Assembly (NCBI GenBank): GCA_964481775.1
Contig: CAYZUX010000063.1
Location: forward strand, 1 to 25,523
DNA from: OLB16 sp964481775
Lineage (GTDB): Bacteria > Hinthialibacterota > Hinthialibacteria > OLB16
DNA length: 25,523 nt
Direction: 5' to 3'
Shown here one piece after another: positions 1 through 8,316 of this stretch. Under the pieces are notes generated by a model, which was not told where the DNA came from, made no database searches, and saw only the letters and a list, made by a program, of their open reading frames with translations. Made by a program: the position numbers and the translations under genes. The first letter of the stretch is position 1. Each line of letters opens with the position of its first letter.

Positions 1-143
1 TGCATGGGAATTGGGAGTTTATCGCTTCGGCTTGTGGGGTCAATGAGAGATGCTGTGAACGGACCAAAAGAGTGATTCATCCTGTTCCTTCGATGCCGAC
101 AATTCTGCTACACTGAACGAAATTGCCAGTTAGGGGGAAAATC
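1..143 (+). other. Left-edge non-coding stretch, possible end of an upstream gene
   Basis: No gene can be assigned here. All three forward frames are open from the left edge and close within the stretch, at TGA 44-46, TGA 73-75 and TGA 118-120. One of them could be the C-terminal tail of a gene that starts outside the window, but none is long enough to recognise. The rest is leader for the aminotransferase, with a possible extended -10 at 106-114. Confidence 0.4.
106..114 (+). promoter_or_regulatory. Possible extended -10 promoter for the aminotransferase
   Basis: TGCTACACT is an extended -10 element (TGn followed by TACACT). It would place the transcription start near 121, about 23 bases before the chosen TTG start and just ahead of the AGGGGG SD. 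No convincing -35 is present; the best match 18 bases upstream is TTCCTT. This is a weak prediction based on the motif alone. Confidence 0.25.
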
Positions 144-1346
144 TTGTCAGTCGCATTGAAGAATCCACCAGTTCTTTTGGAGTCCGGCAGGGGTTCCCGG
201 ATTGCCAGCCGTGTCGAAAATCTGAAGCCATCCGGCATCCGCCGTTTCTTTGATCTTGTTTTGGGACGAGCTGATATTCTCTCATTGGGTGTGGGTGAAC
301 CGGATTACGCCACTCCCTGGGCCATCCGGGAACAGGGGATTTTTTCGCTTGAAAAAGGGCACACCTCCTACACCTCAAACCAGGGGTATTTGCCCTTCCG
401 TCAGGCGATCTGCCGATGGCTCGAGAGAGAGATGCATGTTTCCTACAATCCCGAACGGGAGATTCTTGTGACAGTCGGTGTCAGCGAGGCCGTGGACCTG
501 GCCTGCCGTACCTTGCTCGAGAGTGGCGATGAAATGCTGATACCGGAGCCTTGTTTTGTCTCTTATCCGGCCCTTGCTGAGTTGGCCGGCGGTGTTCCTG
601 TCATGGTTCCCACCGATGCCTCCACCGGGTTTTTGCCCAGTGTGGCCGATCTCGAAGCACACTGGAGTAGCAGGACACGTGTCCTGCTGGTGAACTTCCC
701 CGGCAATCCCACCGGAGCGACCATCAGCCGTGAGAAGATGCTGGAGATCGCGAACTGGGTGATTGAGAAGGATCTGGTGCTTATCAGCGATGAGATTTAC
801 AGCACGCTGACCTACGATAGCCAGCATGTCTGTTTTGCTTCGTTGCCGGGTATGAAAGAGCGCACGGTTCTTCTGCATGGCCTTTCCAAGGCATGGGCCA
901 TGACTGGCTGGCGGATTGGATTTGCAGCCGCTCCCGGAGATATCCTTGAGGCAATGAACAAGGTCCACCAATACCAGATCATGTGTGCGGGGATCACTGG
1001 ACAGATGGCGGGGATTGAAGCCCTCGATCATGGTGATGAGGACTGCAAACGGATGAAGATGGATTACTCCCGCAGGCGCCGTCTGATTGTGAAGAGTCTC
1101 AATGAAATGGGACTTTCCTGCCACATGCCAGGAGGGGCCTTTTATGTTTTTCCGTCAATTCGCGAAACCGGTTTGACCAGCGAGGAGTTTGCGCTGCGTC
1201 TCCTGGAGAAACAGAGCGTTGCCGTGGTGCCTGGTGATGCGTTTGGTCCATCAGGGGAGGGGTATGTCCGTTGCGCCTATGCAACCTCGCTGGACATCAT
1301 CGAACAAGCCATGGAGAGAATGAAGCGTTTCATGAACTCCCTCTAG
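144..1346 (+). CDS. PLP-dependent class I/II aminotransferase (PatA/YugH-like)
   Basis: A fold-type I PLP aminotransferase of 400 residues, close in pattern to the PatA/YugH/AspC-like group that transfers amino groups between amino acids and 2-oxo acids in the cytoplasm. Visible family motifs are SLGVGEPD near the N-terminus, NFPGNPTGA, SDEIYSTLTYD, and GLSKAWAMTGWRIGF with the PLP-binding lysine at about residue 249. A C-terminal arginine in GYVRCAYA is the likely carboxylate-binding residue. Length is normal. I chose the TTG at 144 because AGGGGG (132-137) lies 6 bases upstream; an earlier in-frame TTG at 123 has no such site. It stands 71 bases before the next gene. Substrate is not readable from sequence: aspartate, aromatic amino acids and N-acetyl-LL-diaminopimelate are all possible. 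The nearby argJ fits a role in amino-acid synthesis but does not prove one. Confidence 0.9.
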   Translation: MSVALKNPPVLLESGRGSRIASRVENLKPSGIRRFFDLVLGRADILSLGVGEPDYATPWAIREQGIFSLEKGHTSYTSNQGYLPFRQAICRWLEREMHVSYNPEREILVTVGVSEAVDLACRTLLESGDEMLIPEPCFVSYPALAELAGGVPVMVPTDASTGFLPSVADLEAHWSSRTRVLLVNFPGNPTGATISREKMLEIANWVIEKDLVLISDEIYSTLTYDSQHVCFASLPGMKERTVLLHGLSKAWAMTGWRIGFAAAPGDILEAMNKVHQYQIMCAGITGQMAGIEALDHGDEDCKRMKMDYSRRRRLIVKSLNEMGLSCHMPGGAFYVFPSIRETGLTSEEFALRLLEKQSVAVVPGDAFGPSGEGYVRCAYATSLDIIEQAMERMKRFMNSL

Positions 1347-1362
1347 CGTTCCTCTCTCTCAA

Positions 1363-1387
1363 TCTCCGGTTATTTTTTTTCCGGAGA
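1363..1387 (+). promoter_or_regulatory. Hairpin with T-rich loop after the aminotransferase gene
   Basis: TCTCCGG (1363-1369) and CCGGAGA (1381-1387) form a perfect 7-bp stem. The 11-base loop TTATTTTTTTT carries a run of eight T. It sits in the 71-base gap before the TPR gene. The T run is in the loop rather than after the stem, so it is not a standard intrinsic terminator. It could be an RNA processing or protein-binding hairpin. Confidence 0.4.
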
Positions 1388-1417
1388 GTATCGAAACTTG
1401 ATTGGAGGCCAACCACC

Positions 1418-2971
1418 ATGGCTTTGCGTGGTCTTTTCTGTGTGTGTCTTTCTATTCTGCTTGGCCTGAGTTCCACCGCTCAACTCAGCCCTGAAGCCCG
1501 CCGCGATCTGATCCGTGAACTCGAGGCAAAGAACCGTGCCAAAAATGTGAAGGCTGCAACTGATGAAGCGAGCTTGACCCCGGATCAGGTGGGAGGTCTG
1601 GAGGACCTTAAACAGGAAATGGCCGCCGCACGTCTGGCTTTGACCACCGCCAAGACCGACGCCACCCGTGAACGTGCTGCCCAGGCTACCATCAACTATG
1701 TGGATCCTCTTACCCGGCTCGAGCAATACGATGATGCGGTGGTTGCCATCAAGACCTCACTCGAGATGGGGGCATCCGCCGAAGTGCTGGTTCAGAAATT
1801 GGGTGAGATCCGGGTAACTCAAAGCAGCCGGGCTTTTGAATCAGGAGGTTGGGAGAATGCCAGGTTCCTGCTCGATGACACCTGGAGAACCGCCCGGTCT
1901 TACAAGGTGTCCTCGGTTGAGAAGGATTACGCGCAAAGGCTCCGTGACCTGCTGGTAGCCTGGGCTGAGAGTCTGCGGCGCTCCGGTCAGACAGCTGATG
2001 CACGTGCCAAAGCCATTGAAGCCTCGACCTGGAAGATCAATACCGAGGAGATCGAGGCGCTGTTGGCTCGAATCTATTACCAGGAGGATGATTACAAGAA
2101 TACACTTGAGCATCTCAGACTGGCGTTGCGTGGTGCTCAAAGAAACTCTCAGGGCCTTTTGGCTTTCCAGGAACTTGTTCAGAAAGAATCAGGTCTCGAA
2201 AGATCATATCGGCGCAAAGACCTTAAAGGATTTATTGTTTCCTCGCCGGGGGGGCTGGCAATCGATGAGGCCGGATTAACCTCGGCATTCGCGAAGGCAC
2301 GGGAAAGTGCGGAAAAGATGTTTGGCTTGAAAACACCCCTTCCCATCCGTGTGGAACTATTTCAGAAAAACAACTATCAGTCTTTTTTCTTCTCCCCAAA
2401 TTGGCACAAGGCCTTATCCCTGTATGGCAAGCTGCGGGTACAGATGGATGCAGTCCAGGTCAAGTCCACCGATTTGCCGGTTGTGGCCAGGTATGCCTAT
2501 GGCCTGTGGATCGTTGATGTTCTGACAGAGGGAACCGCTCCCGCCTGGTTTCAGGAAGGAGTGGCGCATCAACTGGCTTACCCGGATGGCCCTCCCAATG
2601 GTGGTATTAATGAAATCAAGAGCCGGTTGTCCAGGCAGGCCATCATGCCATTCAAAAACCTGTCCATGCCTTATCTGGCGGTTCCGGAGATTCTGGATGC
2701 CGCGGTTCTAATGGCTCAATCACAAACGGGAATCCAGGTCCTCATCAATCAGAAAGGCTTGCAAGCCATTCCCCAATTGGTCGAAGCCTATGCTTCCGGG
2801 ATGGATCCGGAGATGGCGTTGCAGCAGGTTACCGGTTTCGGATACGATGCCTTCCAGGACGCTTGGGTCAAAAACATCAACCAGGGTTTCAGGACCAATC
2901 CAAATCCTGACCTGCCCGCCTTGCGTGCGCTTGGTGTCATCAGCCCAATGGGCGAATATTGGGAAAAATGA
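1418..2971 (+). CDS. Exported TPR / peptidase-MA-like protein
   Basis: A 517-residue protein with an N-terminal signal peptide (hydrophobic segment FCVCLSILLGLSS, likely cut after about residue 20). A charged, helical region with TPR-like repeats follows to roughly residue 270. The C-terminal half resembles the gluzincin peptidase-MA fold seen in TPR-peptidase proteins: PAWFQEG at residues 375-381 matches the family's PxWxxEG motif, whose Glu is normally the third zinc ligand. The HExxH zinc motif expected upstream is not visible; that segment reads VARYAYGLW. The protein may therefore be a non-catalytic relative. The ATG at 1418 was chosen because GGAGG (1404-1408) precedes it at 9 bases and it begins the signal peptide; the frame is open from 1271. 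Its stop overlaps the argJ-fusion start as ATGA. Function is unknown; it probably acts in the periplasm or cell envelope. Confidence 0.75.
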   Translation: MALRGLFCVCLSILLGLSSTAQLSPEARRDLIRELEAKNRAKNVKAATDEASLTPDQVGGLEDLKQEMAAARLALTTAKTDATRERAAQATINYVDPLTRLEQYDDAVVAIKTSLEMGASAEVLVQKLGEIRVTQSSRAFESGGWENARFLLDDTWRTARSYKVSSVEKDYAQRLRDLLVAWAESLRRSGQTADARAKAIEASTWKINTEEIEALLARIYYQEDDYKNTLEHLRLALRGAQRNSQGLLAFQELVQKESGLERSYRRKDLKGFIVSSPGGLAIDEAGLTSAFAKARESAEKMFGLKTPLPIRVELFQKNNYQSFFFSPNWHKALSLYGKLRVQMDAVQVKSTDLPVVARYAYGLWIVDVLTEGTAPAWFQEGVAHQLAYPDGPPNGGINEIKSRLSRQAIMPFKNLSMPYLAVPEILDAAVLMAQSQTGIQVLINQKGLQAIPQLVEAYASGMDPEMALQQVTGFGYDAFQDAWVKNINQGFRTNPNPDLPALRALGVISPMGEYWEK

Positions 2972-4671
2972 AGGTTTCACCTCTCCTCTCGATTCTCCAA
3001 TGCCTTCGTCTCTCGGAACCTGAGAAGGAACAACTCCTCAGGGAAACTGAAGTTCCCAGTCAGGTTGTGGCCGCTTTTTTCAGGGTGGCGCCGGGCTATA
3101 CGGTTTGGAACGAGGTTCCTGTCCTGTTGGAGGAGCTGTCGGAATTCGGCGAATGTGTGCGCGTTGCACCTGACTTCTCTGATGAATCGGTGGTCGCCGC
3201 CGGAATACGTGATTTTTTCTTTGTGGCTGTCATCCCTGACTCGGAAAAGGAAGCCCTTACAGGGCTGTTCCTGCGTCCCTGGATTGAACGCTATGCCCTT
3301 GTTTCCAGCGAGGACCGTCAGGAACTCCGTCTCCTTCTGGATGAAGCCGGAGCCAGGTCACCACGGCCTGCGGAGGAGGATCCGGAAATCCTGCTCCACC
3401 GTGTCAGGTCATTCATCCTCTCAGGGGGGACTGGAGGAGAGCATGAAGCCAAGGATGGACGGGAAAAGGAAATGCTCACCAATATCAAGGTTGTCACCTC
3501 TCCGGAGGGGTTCCGTTCCGCAGGTGTGTCTTGTGGGATCAAAGAGGGGAAATTGGATCTGGGGCTCCTCGTCAGTGATTACCCCTGTGTGGCGGCGGGG
3601 CGTTTCACTCAAAACCGCTTCTGCTCCCCACCGGTCCAGGTCTGTCGTGAGCATCTTGCCCATGGTGACATTCGTGCGGTGGTGATCAACAGCGGCATCG
3701 CCAATGCCGCGACCGGATCACGGGGATTGAGTGACGCACGTCAAATGGCTGCACTTGCGGCGGGCGAGCTGGGCCTGGAGGTGCACCAGGTTTTGGTCTG
3801 CAGCACCGGTGTCATCGGTCAGTTTCTGCCGATGGAGAAGATCGAAAGTGGTATTAAAGAGGCCGTCCAAAACCTGTCTATTGGTCAGGACGAAAATCTC
3901 ATCCAGGCCATCATGACCACCGATACGGTGATGAAGTATTCCTCCCGTCATTTTCAACTGGGTGGCAAGGAGGTCACCCTGGCGGGGATTACCAAGGGGG
4001 CCGGTATGATTCACCCCAACATGGCCACCATGCTGGCATTCCTCACCACCGATGCCAGGGTAACCCCTTCGGCCTTGCATGGCGCTCTTGGTCTCGCGGT
4101 TCAAGACACCTTCAACTGTCTGACAGTGGATGATGACACCAGCACCTCAGACACAGTGCTCCTGTTCGCCAATGGAAAGGCGGGAAACGAGGAAATCACT
4201 CCAGACCATGTGGAGTACCGGCTTTTCGTCGAGGAGCTGACCCTGCTGTGCCAGGATCTGGTTCGCCAGATGGCCCAGGATGGTGAAGGCGCGACTCATC
4301 TTGTTCGAGTGATCTGCCAGGGGGCTTTCAACCGTCCCGATGCCCAGGCGGTCTCCAAGGCGATCTCCGGCTCGCTGCTCGTTAAGACAGCAATCTTCGG
4401 ACGGGATCCCAACTGGGGACGGATCATCTGTGCGGTGGGGAATACCCAGGCACGTTTCAAACCCGAATCTGTGCGCCTGTGGGTTCAGGGCATCCTGCTC
4501 TTTGAAAACGGTATGGCCACCGCTTTTGACCGGGCGGCGGTTTCCCAAGCGATGGGTGAGGAGGAGATCGAAATCCGCGTCGATCTGGGAGCGGGTTCGG
4601 CGGCAATCACCACTTACACCTGCGATTTATCCTACGACTATGTCCGTATCAACGCGGAGTACCACACCTGA
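2968..4671 (+). CDS. argJ: ArgJ (glutamate N-acetyltransferase/amino-acid acetyltransferase) with N-terminal extension
   Basis: The C-terminal 399 residues (from Met169, base 3472) are a complete ArgJ. This enzyme moves the acetyl group from N-acetylornithine to glutamate in cyclic arginine synthesis and may also use acetyl-CoA. The self-cleavage site is clear: KGAGMIHPNMATML, with the nucleophilic Thr at residue 354, which becomes the beta-chain N-terminus. The oxyanion motif STGVIG is also present. ArgJ is normally about 400 residues; here the reading frame continues upstream without a stop for 168 residues of acidic, largely helical sequence that I do not recognise. The start ATG at 2968 overlaps the previous stop (ATGA). 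An internal start at 3472 would give an ordinary ArgJ, but its AAGGA lies only 1 base away, so fusion versus internal start is open. The stop is 2 bases before the ABC ATPase gene. Confidence 0.92.
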   Translation: MKVSPLLSILQCLRLSEPEKEQLLRETEVPSQVVAAFFRVAPGYTVWNEVPVLLEELSEFGECVRVAPDFSDESVVAAGIRDFFFVAVIPDSEKEALTGLFLRPWIERYALVSSEDRQELRLLLDEAGARSPRPAEEDPEILLHRVRSFILSGGTGGEHEAKDGREKEMLTNIKVVTSPEGFRSAGVSCGIKEGKLDLGLLVSDYPCVAAGRFTQNRFCSPPVQVCREHLAHGDIRAVVINSGIANAATGSRGLSDARQMAALAAGELGLEVHQVLVCSTGVIGQFLPMEKIESGIKEAVQNLSIGQDENLIQAIMTTDTVMKYSSRHFQLGGKEVTLAGITKGAGMIHPNMATMLAFLTTDARVTPSALHGALGLAVQDTFNCLTVDDDTSTSDTVLLFANGKAGNEEITPDHVEYRLFVEELTLLCQDLVRQMAQDGEGATHLVRVICQGAFNRPDAQAVSKAISGSLLVKTAIFGRDPNWGRIICAVGNTQARFKPESVRLWVQGILLFENGMATAFDRAAVSQAMGEEEIEIRVDLGAGSAAITTYTCDLSYDYVRINAEYHT

Positions 4672-4673
4672 CC

Positions 4674-5759
4674 ATGGCCTCCATACGGCTAGAGAATCTG
4701 CACCAGACCTATGGCAATGTGCAGGTTCTCCAGAGAGTGAATCTGCACATCCACGAAGGTGAGTTTTTTAGCCTCCTGGGGCCCAGTGGAAGCGGAAAGA
4801 CGACGCTATTACGTCTGCTTGCCGGCTTCGAGCCTCCCGCGCAAGGTCAGATTTTCATCGGTGAACATGAGGTTACGGGTCTTCCTCCCGAGAAACGTGA
4901 GGTGGGAATGGTCTTTCAGAACTATGCCCTGTTTCCTCACCTCAGTGTCGGTGGCAATGTGGCATATGGACTTCGTGCGAAGGGTGTTCACCATGTTGAA
5001 CTCCAACAGAGAGTTCATGAGGCACTGGAACTTGTCGATTTGAAGGGCTTTGAAGACCGGGATGTGCACACCCTTTCCGGCGGCCAACAACAGCGGGTTG
5101 CCCTGGCACGTGCCATCGCTCCCCATCCTCGGGTGCTCCTCATGGATGAGCCACTCTCCAACCTGGATGTACGCCTGCGCATCCAGACCCGTGCACAGAT
5201 TCGTGACCTTCAGCGCCGTCTTGGGACGACTACAGTCTATGTGACTCACGATCAGTCCGAGGCTTTTTCACTCTCGGATCGGATTGCGGTCCTTTTACAG
5301 GGAGAAATCATTCAGATCGGCACACCTCGTGAGGTCTACCGATTGCCAGTCAATCAGGACCTCGCTGAGTTCCTTGGTGAAATGAACTGGATTTCAGGGA
5401 CTCTGTGTGATCTGAGAGAGGGTTATGCCTTGGTAAACATTCTTGACAGAGTCATCAAGTTTCCCGTGCCAGGATCAATCGATCTGCCTCCAGCTGGTCA
5501 GCAGGTTCGTGTGGGTATCCGTCCCGAAGCCTTTGGCCCTGAACATTTGTTCCAGGAGAAGCTTGCCGGTTTTGTTCGAGAGGTTCAGTATGAAGGTGAA
5601 CAATGGCGGATCGTGGTGGAGTGTCAGGGAGCAAGACTGACACTGGTATGGCCTTCTCCCTGCCTGGTAAATCCACCGCCGGCCGGGCAGGAGATGGGAT
5701 TTTCGCTGGATAATCACAGTCTCATGGTCTTGCCTGAAACGCCGGGGAAGAAAGAGTGA
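4674..5759 (+). CDS. ABC transporter ATP-binding protein (PotA/CysA/FbpC-like)
   Basis: A cytoplasmic ATPase subunit of an importer, 361 residues. It shows Walker A GPSGSGKT (36-43), the Q-loop in VFQNYALFP, signature LSGGQQQ (134-140), Walker B VLLMDEP with D158 and E159, and the switch VTHDQSEAF. The C-terminal 120 residues form a TOBE-type regulatory domain, as in PotA, CysA, FbpC and MalK. The DEPLSNLD form and overall length fit spermidine, iron(III), sulfate or sugar importers; the substrate cannot be decided. The gene starts 2 bases after argJ and is followed by rlmD after 6 bases. No permease or binding protein is nearby, so it must serve a transporter encoded elsewhere, or several of them. 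Confidence 0.92.
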   Translation: MASIRLENLHQTYGNVQVLQRVNLHIHEGEFFSLLGPSGSGKTTLLRLLAGFEPPAQGQIFIGEHEVTGLPPEKREVGMVFQNYALFPHLSVGGNVAYGLRAKGVHHVELQQRVHEALELVDLKGFEDRDVHTLSGGQQQRVALARAIAPHPRVLLMDEPLSNLDVRLRIQTRAQIRDLQRRLGTTTVYVTHDQSEAFSLSDRIAVLLQGEIIQIGTPREVYRLPVNQDLAEFLGEMNWISGTLCDLREGYALVNILDRVIKFPVPGSIDLPPAGQQVRVGIRPEAFGPEHLFQEKLAGFVREVQYEGEQWRIVVECQGARLTLVWPSPCLVNPPPAGQEMGFSLDNHSLMVLPETPGKKE

Positions 5760-5765
5760 GATACC

Positions 5766-7277
5766 TTGTCCAGAAAATACCTGAGTGAACATCCTCCAGT
5801 CCAGGATGGCCAGATCATCGATCTGGAGATAGAAGACCTTACCTCGGTTGCCGAGGCATTGGCCCATGTCGATGGTATGGCGACTTTTACACCAGGCCTG
5901 CTATCAGGTGAGCGAGCCCGTGTGAAGGTCGGAAAGGTTTCAAAGGATTTTGCCCGGACCTTTCCCTTACGGCTCCTGACCGCCTCCCCCAGCAGACTCA
6001 CCCCGGTATGCCCGGTTCATCTCCAACCCAGGAGGGGGATGGATTTCCAGGAATCTCTCCACTGTGGAGGGTGCCAACTCCAGATCATGGACCGGGAAGA
6101 GCAATTGGCTTTCAAACGGAAACTGGTCCAGGAGACCCTCCAACGGGTGAGTCGATTGGAAGTGGATGTGGCTCCTGTGGTGAGCGGGGAACCCTGGCAT
6201 TACCGCAATAAAATGGCTTTCAGTTTGACCACCGCTGAAGGTCATCTGAGGTGGGGATTGCGTAGTGTGGAAGATGGGGGAACTCCCGTTCCACTGACCT
6301 CCTGTGAAATCGCCCACGGAGAACTTTGGGCTGGGGCGGAAAAAATCCGCATGGCCTTGGATGAGGAGTTTGGAACGGCACTTGCCTGGAATGGTGTAAA
6401 TGGTTGCATTCGGTCAGCCACGATCCGCTATCACTCAGGCCGTCAGGAACCGCAACGCTCCCCGGAGGACCGGGCCTCACTTGATCCCTGTATCATCGCC
6501 CTTTTCGCGGTGGCCTCATTTGATGTGGAAACACCCCTCCGTATCGTGAAGTGCCTGGCTTCTTTTCCTGAAGTGCGCGTTCATTTCACCTATTCAGATC
6601 CCCGCGCGGATGCGGTTTATTTTGATCGTGCGCAGTACCTGAATCGTCCCCCAGGTAAAGATCCCTCGTGGGGCATGGCCAACTTTCCCGAGGAGGTCTG
6701 CGCCTGGCACACCGCTGGTCCTTGGACCACCCTGGTAGGACCTACCTCTTTCCTGCAGGTCAATGATGAGATGGCGGTCAGGTTGTATGGACGGGTACTG
6801 GACCTTCCTTTCGAGGAAAGCGGCTTCGCCATTGATGCTTATTGTGGGGTGGGTGTGTTGACCCGTGCCCTGGCTCATCGGTTTGAGAGGGTGGTGGGGA
6901 TTGAGCTCGACATCCAATCGATCAAACTGGCACGTACCACATCGCGCCGTCTGAAGGATTGTCGTGTGGAATGGATCGCGGAGGCCGCCGAGGCGGTTTT
7001 TGGAAGGCTGGGCAAGCAGTCTCCACGGGAGCTGGGACGCAAACCCGATCTGGTGGTTCTGGATCCGCCACGAAAGGGTTGCCAACAGGAGGTTTTACGC
7101 GCTTTGTTGTCCTTGAAACCGAGTGATGTGGTTTATATCAGCTGTCACCCTGCAGCCCTCGCCCGGGATTTGAAAACTCTCTGCAGAGATGTCTTCCGGA
7201 TTTCCTCGGTGGAACCGTTTGATCTCTTCCCGCAAACTCACCATGTGGAGACATTGGTGCATCTCAAAAGGCGGTGA
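5766..7277 (+). CDS. RlmD/TrmA-family RNA (uracil-C5) methyltransferase
   Basis: An S-adenosylmethionine-dependent methyltransferase of 503 residues that makes 5-methyluridine in 23S rRNA (RlmD/RlmCD type) or tRNA. An N-terminal TRAM-like domain spans about residues 15-75. Four cysteines fit the iron-sulfur site of RumA/RlmD: C82, then CGGC with C100 and C103, and C180. There are 17 residues between the first and second ligand, more than the 5 I recall in E. coli RlmD. The SAM motif is DAYCGVGVLT. DPPRKG begins at D433, the catalytic cysteine is C460 in ISCHPAALARDL, and the general-base Glu is in HHVETLVHL. TTG at 5766 is preceded by GAAAGAG; no better in-frame start exists near the TRAM domain. 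The stop overlaps the start of the DUF362 gene (TGATG). Exact target base is not decidable. Confidence 0.9.
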   Translation: MSRKYLSEHPPVQDGQIIDLEIEDLTSVAEALAHVDGMATFTPGLLSGERARVKVGKVSKDFARTFPLRLLTASPSRLTPVCPVHLQPRRGMDFQESLHCGGCQLQIMDREEQLAFKRKLVQETLQRVSRLEVDVAPVVSGEPWHYRNKMAFSLTTAEGHLRWGLRSVEDGGTPVPLTSCEIAHGELWAGAEKIRMALDEEFGTALAWNGVNGCIRSATIRYHSGRQEPQRSPEDRASLDPCIIALFAVASFDVETPLRIVKCLASFPEVRVHFTYSDPRADAVYFDRAQYLNRPPGKDPSWGMANFPEEVCAWHTAGPWTTLVGPTSFLQVNDEMAVRLYGRVLDLPFEESGFAIDAYCGVGVLTRALAHRFERVVGIELDIQSIKLARTTSRRLKDCRVEWIAEAAEAVFGRLGKQSPRELGRKPDLVVLDPPRKGCQQEVLRALLSLKPSDVVYISCHPAALARDLKTLCRDVFRISSVEPFDLFPQTHHVETLVHLKRR

Positions 7278-8308
7278 TGACCATGGTTGACCCTCCTCCG
7301 AAAGTAGCGGTCAAGAGGACATCAGCCACCTCACTATTGGAGGACCTCTTGGAGGTTGTTACCCTCTCCGGTTGTCTTCCGCGCATTCAAAAGGTTCAGG
7401 AAGTTGTTCTGAAACCGAATCTGGTCACTGACAAGCCGGAATACATCGCCCTCGGTGCCAACACAAGTATCGAGTTTCTCGATGCTCTCCTGTCCATTCT
7501 TTCAGACCATGGATGCCATACTGTAATCGCTGAAAGCGAAACGGGCACTGCTGCTAAGGGAAGGAAACTCGATCTTGCCTGGGAAAGGATGGGACTCAGG
7601 GATTTGGCTTTGCGGCATGGAGCTCAGCTGGTCAATCTTTCACGGGAACCCACTCGATGGATCGAGTTCTCCGGGAGGGGGCTCAAGGGTTTGGATCTCC
7701 CGGAGCGGATTCTCGATTGTGAGCTGCTGATTGATATCCCAAAAATCAAGACTCACAAATACGCTGTCCTGACCTGTGCCATGAAGAACCTCTTTGGCCT
7801 GGTACCTGAACCACGGCGCATTATCTATCACCGCTGGTTGAATGAAACTATCTCGGATCTGGCTGGGTTGCTTTCTCCACGGATGATCACATTGGTGGAT
7901 GGATTAGTAGGGATGGAGGGGAATGGACCGTTGTATGGCACCCCGGTGCAGCTCGATCTGCTCATGGCCAGCGAGAGCTGTTTCGCGGTCGATCTTGTTG
8001 CCTGTGATCTCATTGGAGTCAACCCCGATTCTGTTCGGTATCTGGAGATCTCTGAGGAAGTGAAGGCATTGAGAAAATTATCCATCGAGGTGATTGGGAC
8101 ACCACTCGAGGAGGTCCGCCGTCCCTTCAAACCAGTCCAATTCAACCTCTACCGCTTGTTTGAGAAGAAGCTGATGGAGTCTCGCCTGGTCCATCTGGTG
8201 ACTTCCGAGTGGTTCCAACGGCATATCTCCAGCCATATCGCCGGGCTTACCCAACGTTTACGCGGGGGAGGATATAGCTGGTATCTGGATCATCCTGACA
8301 GGAAATAA
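7277..8308 (+). CDS. DUF362 domain protein
   Basis: A 343-residue protein of the DUF362 family. Recognisable family features are VVLKPNLV near residue 50, ESETGTAAKGR near 95, IPKIKTHKYAVLTCAMKNLFG around 155-175, LVDGLVGMEGNGP around 210, and the VACDLIGVNP segment. No ferredoxin-like CxxCxxC cluster is present, although many DUF362 proteins carry one or sit beside one. DUF362 has no established reaction that I can name; it is predicted cytoplasmic. ATG 7277 overlaps the rlmD stop by one base (TGATG), and a GTG at 7274 is an alternative. It ends the + strand operon. The next gene converges on it with only 8 bases between the stop codons, and no intrinsic terminator is visible there. Confidence 0.85.
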   Translation: MTMVDPPPKVAVKRTSATSLLEDLLEVVTLSGCLPRIQKVQEVVLKPNLVTDKPEYIALGANTSIEFLDALLSILSDHGCHTVIAESETGTAAKGRKLDLAWERMGLRDLALRHGAQLVNLSREPTRWIEFSGRGLKGLDLPERILDCELLIDIPKIKTHKYAVLTCAMKNLFGLVPEPRRIIYHRWLNETISDLAGLLSPRMITLVDGLVGMEGNGPLYGTPVQLDLLMASESCFAVDLVACDLIGVNPDSVRYLEISEEVKALRKLSIEVIGTPLEEVRRPFKPVQFNLYRLFEKKLMESRLVHLVTSEWFQRHISSHIAGLTQRLRGGGYSWYLDHPDRK

Positions 8309-8316
8309 CCATCCCA

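Noticed and set aside
375..1124. A 249-codon minus-strand ORF across the aminotransferase
   Set aside because: It is antisense to a clearly recognised enzyme and has no SD or recognisable motif; it is a mirror of that gene's codon pattern.
3065..3685. A 206-codon + strand ORF overlapping argJ, with GGAGGA before an internal ATG at 3443
   Set aside because: The frame is out of step with ArgJ, the protein is rich in Arg, Ser and Trp with no recognisable domain, and the argJ frame carries the conserved sequence.
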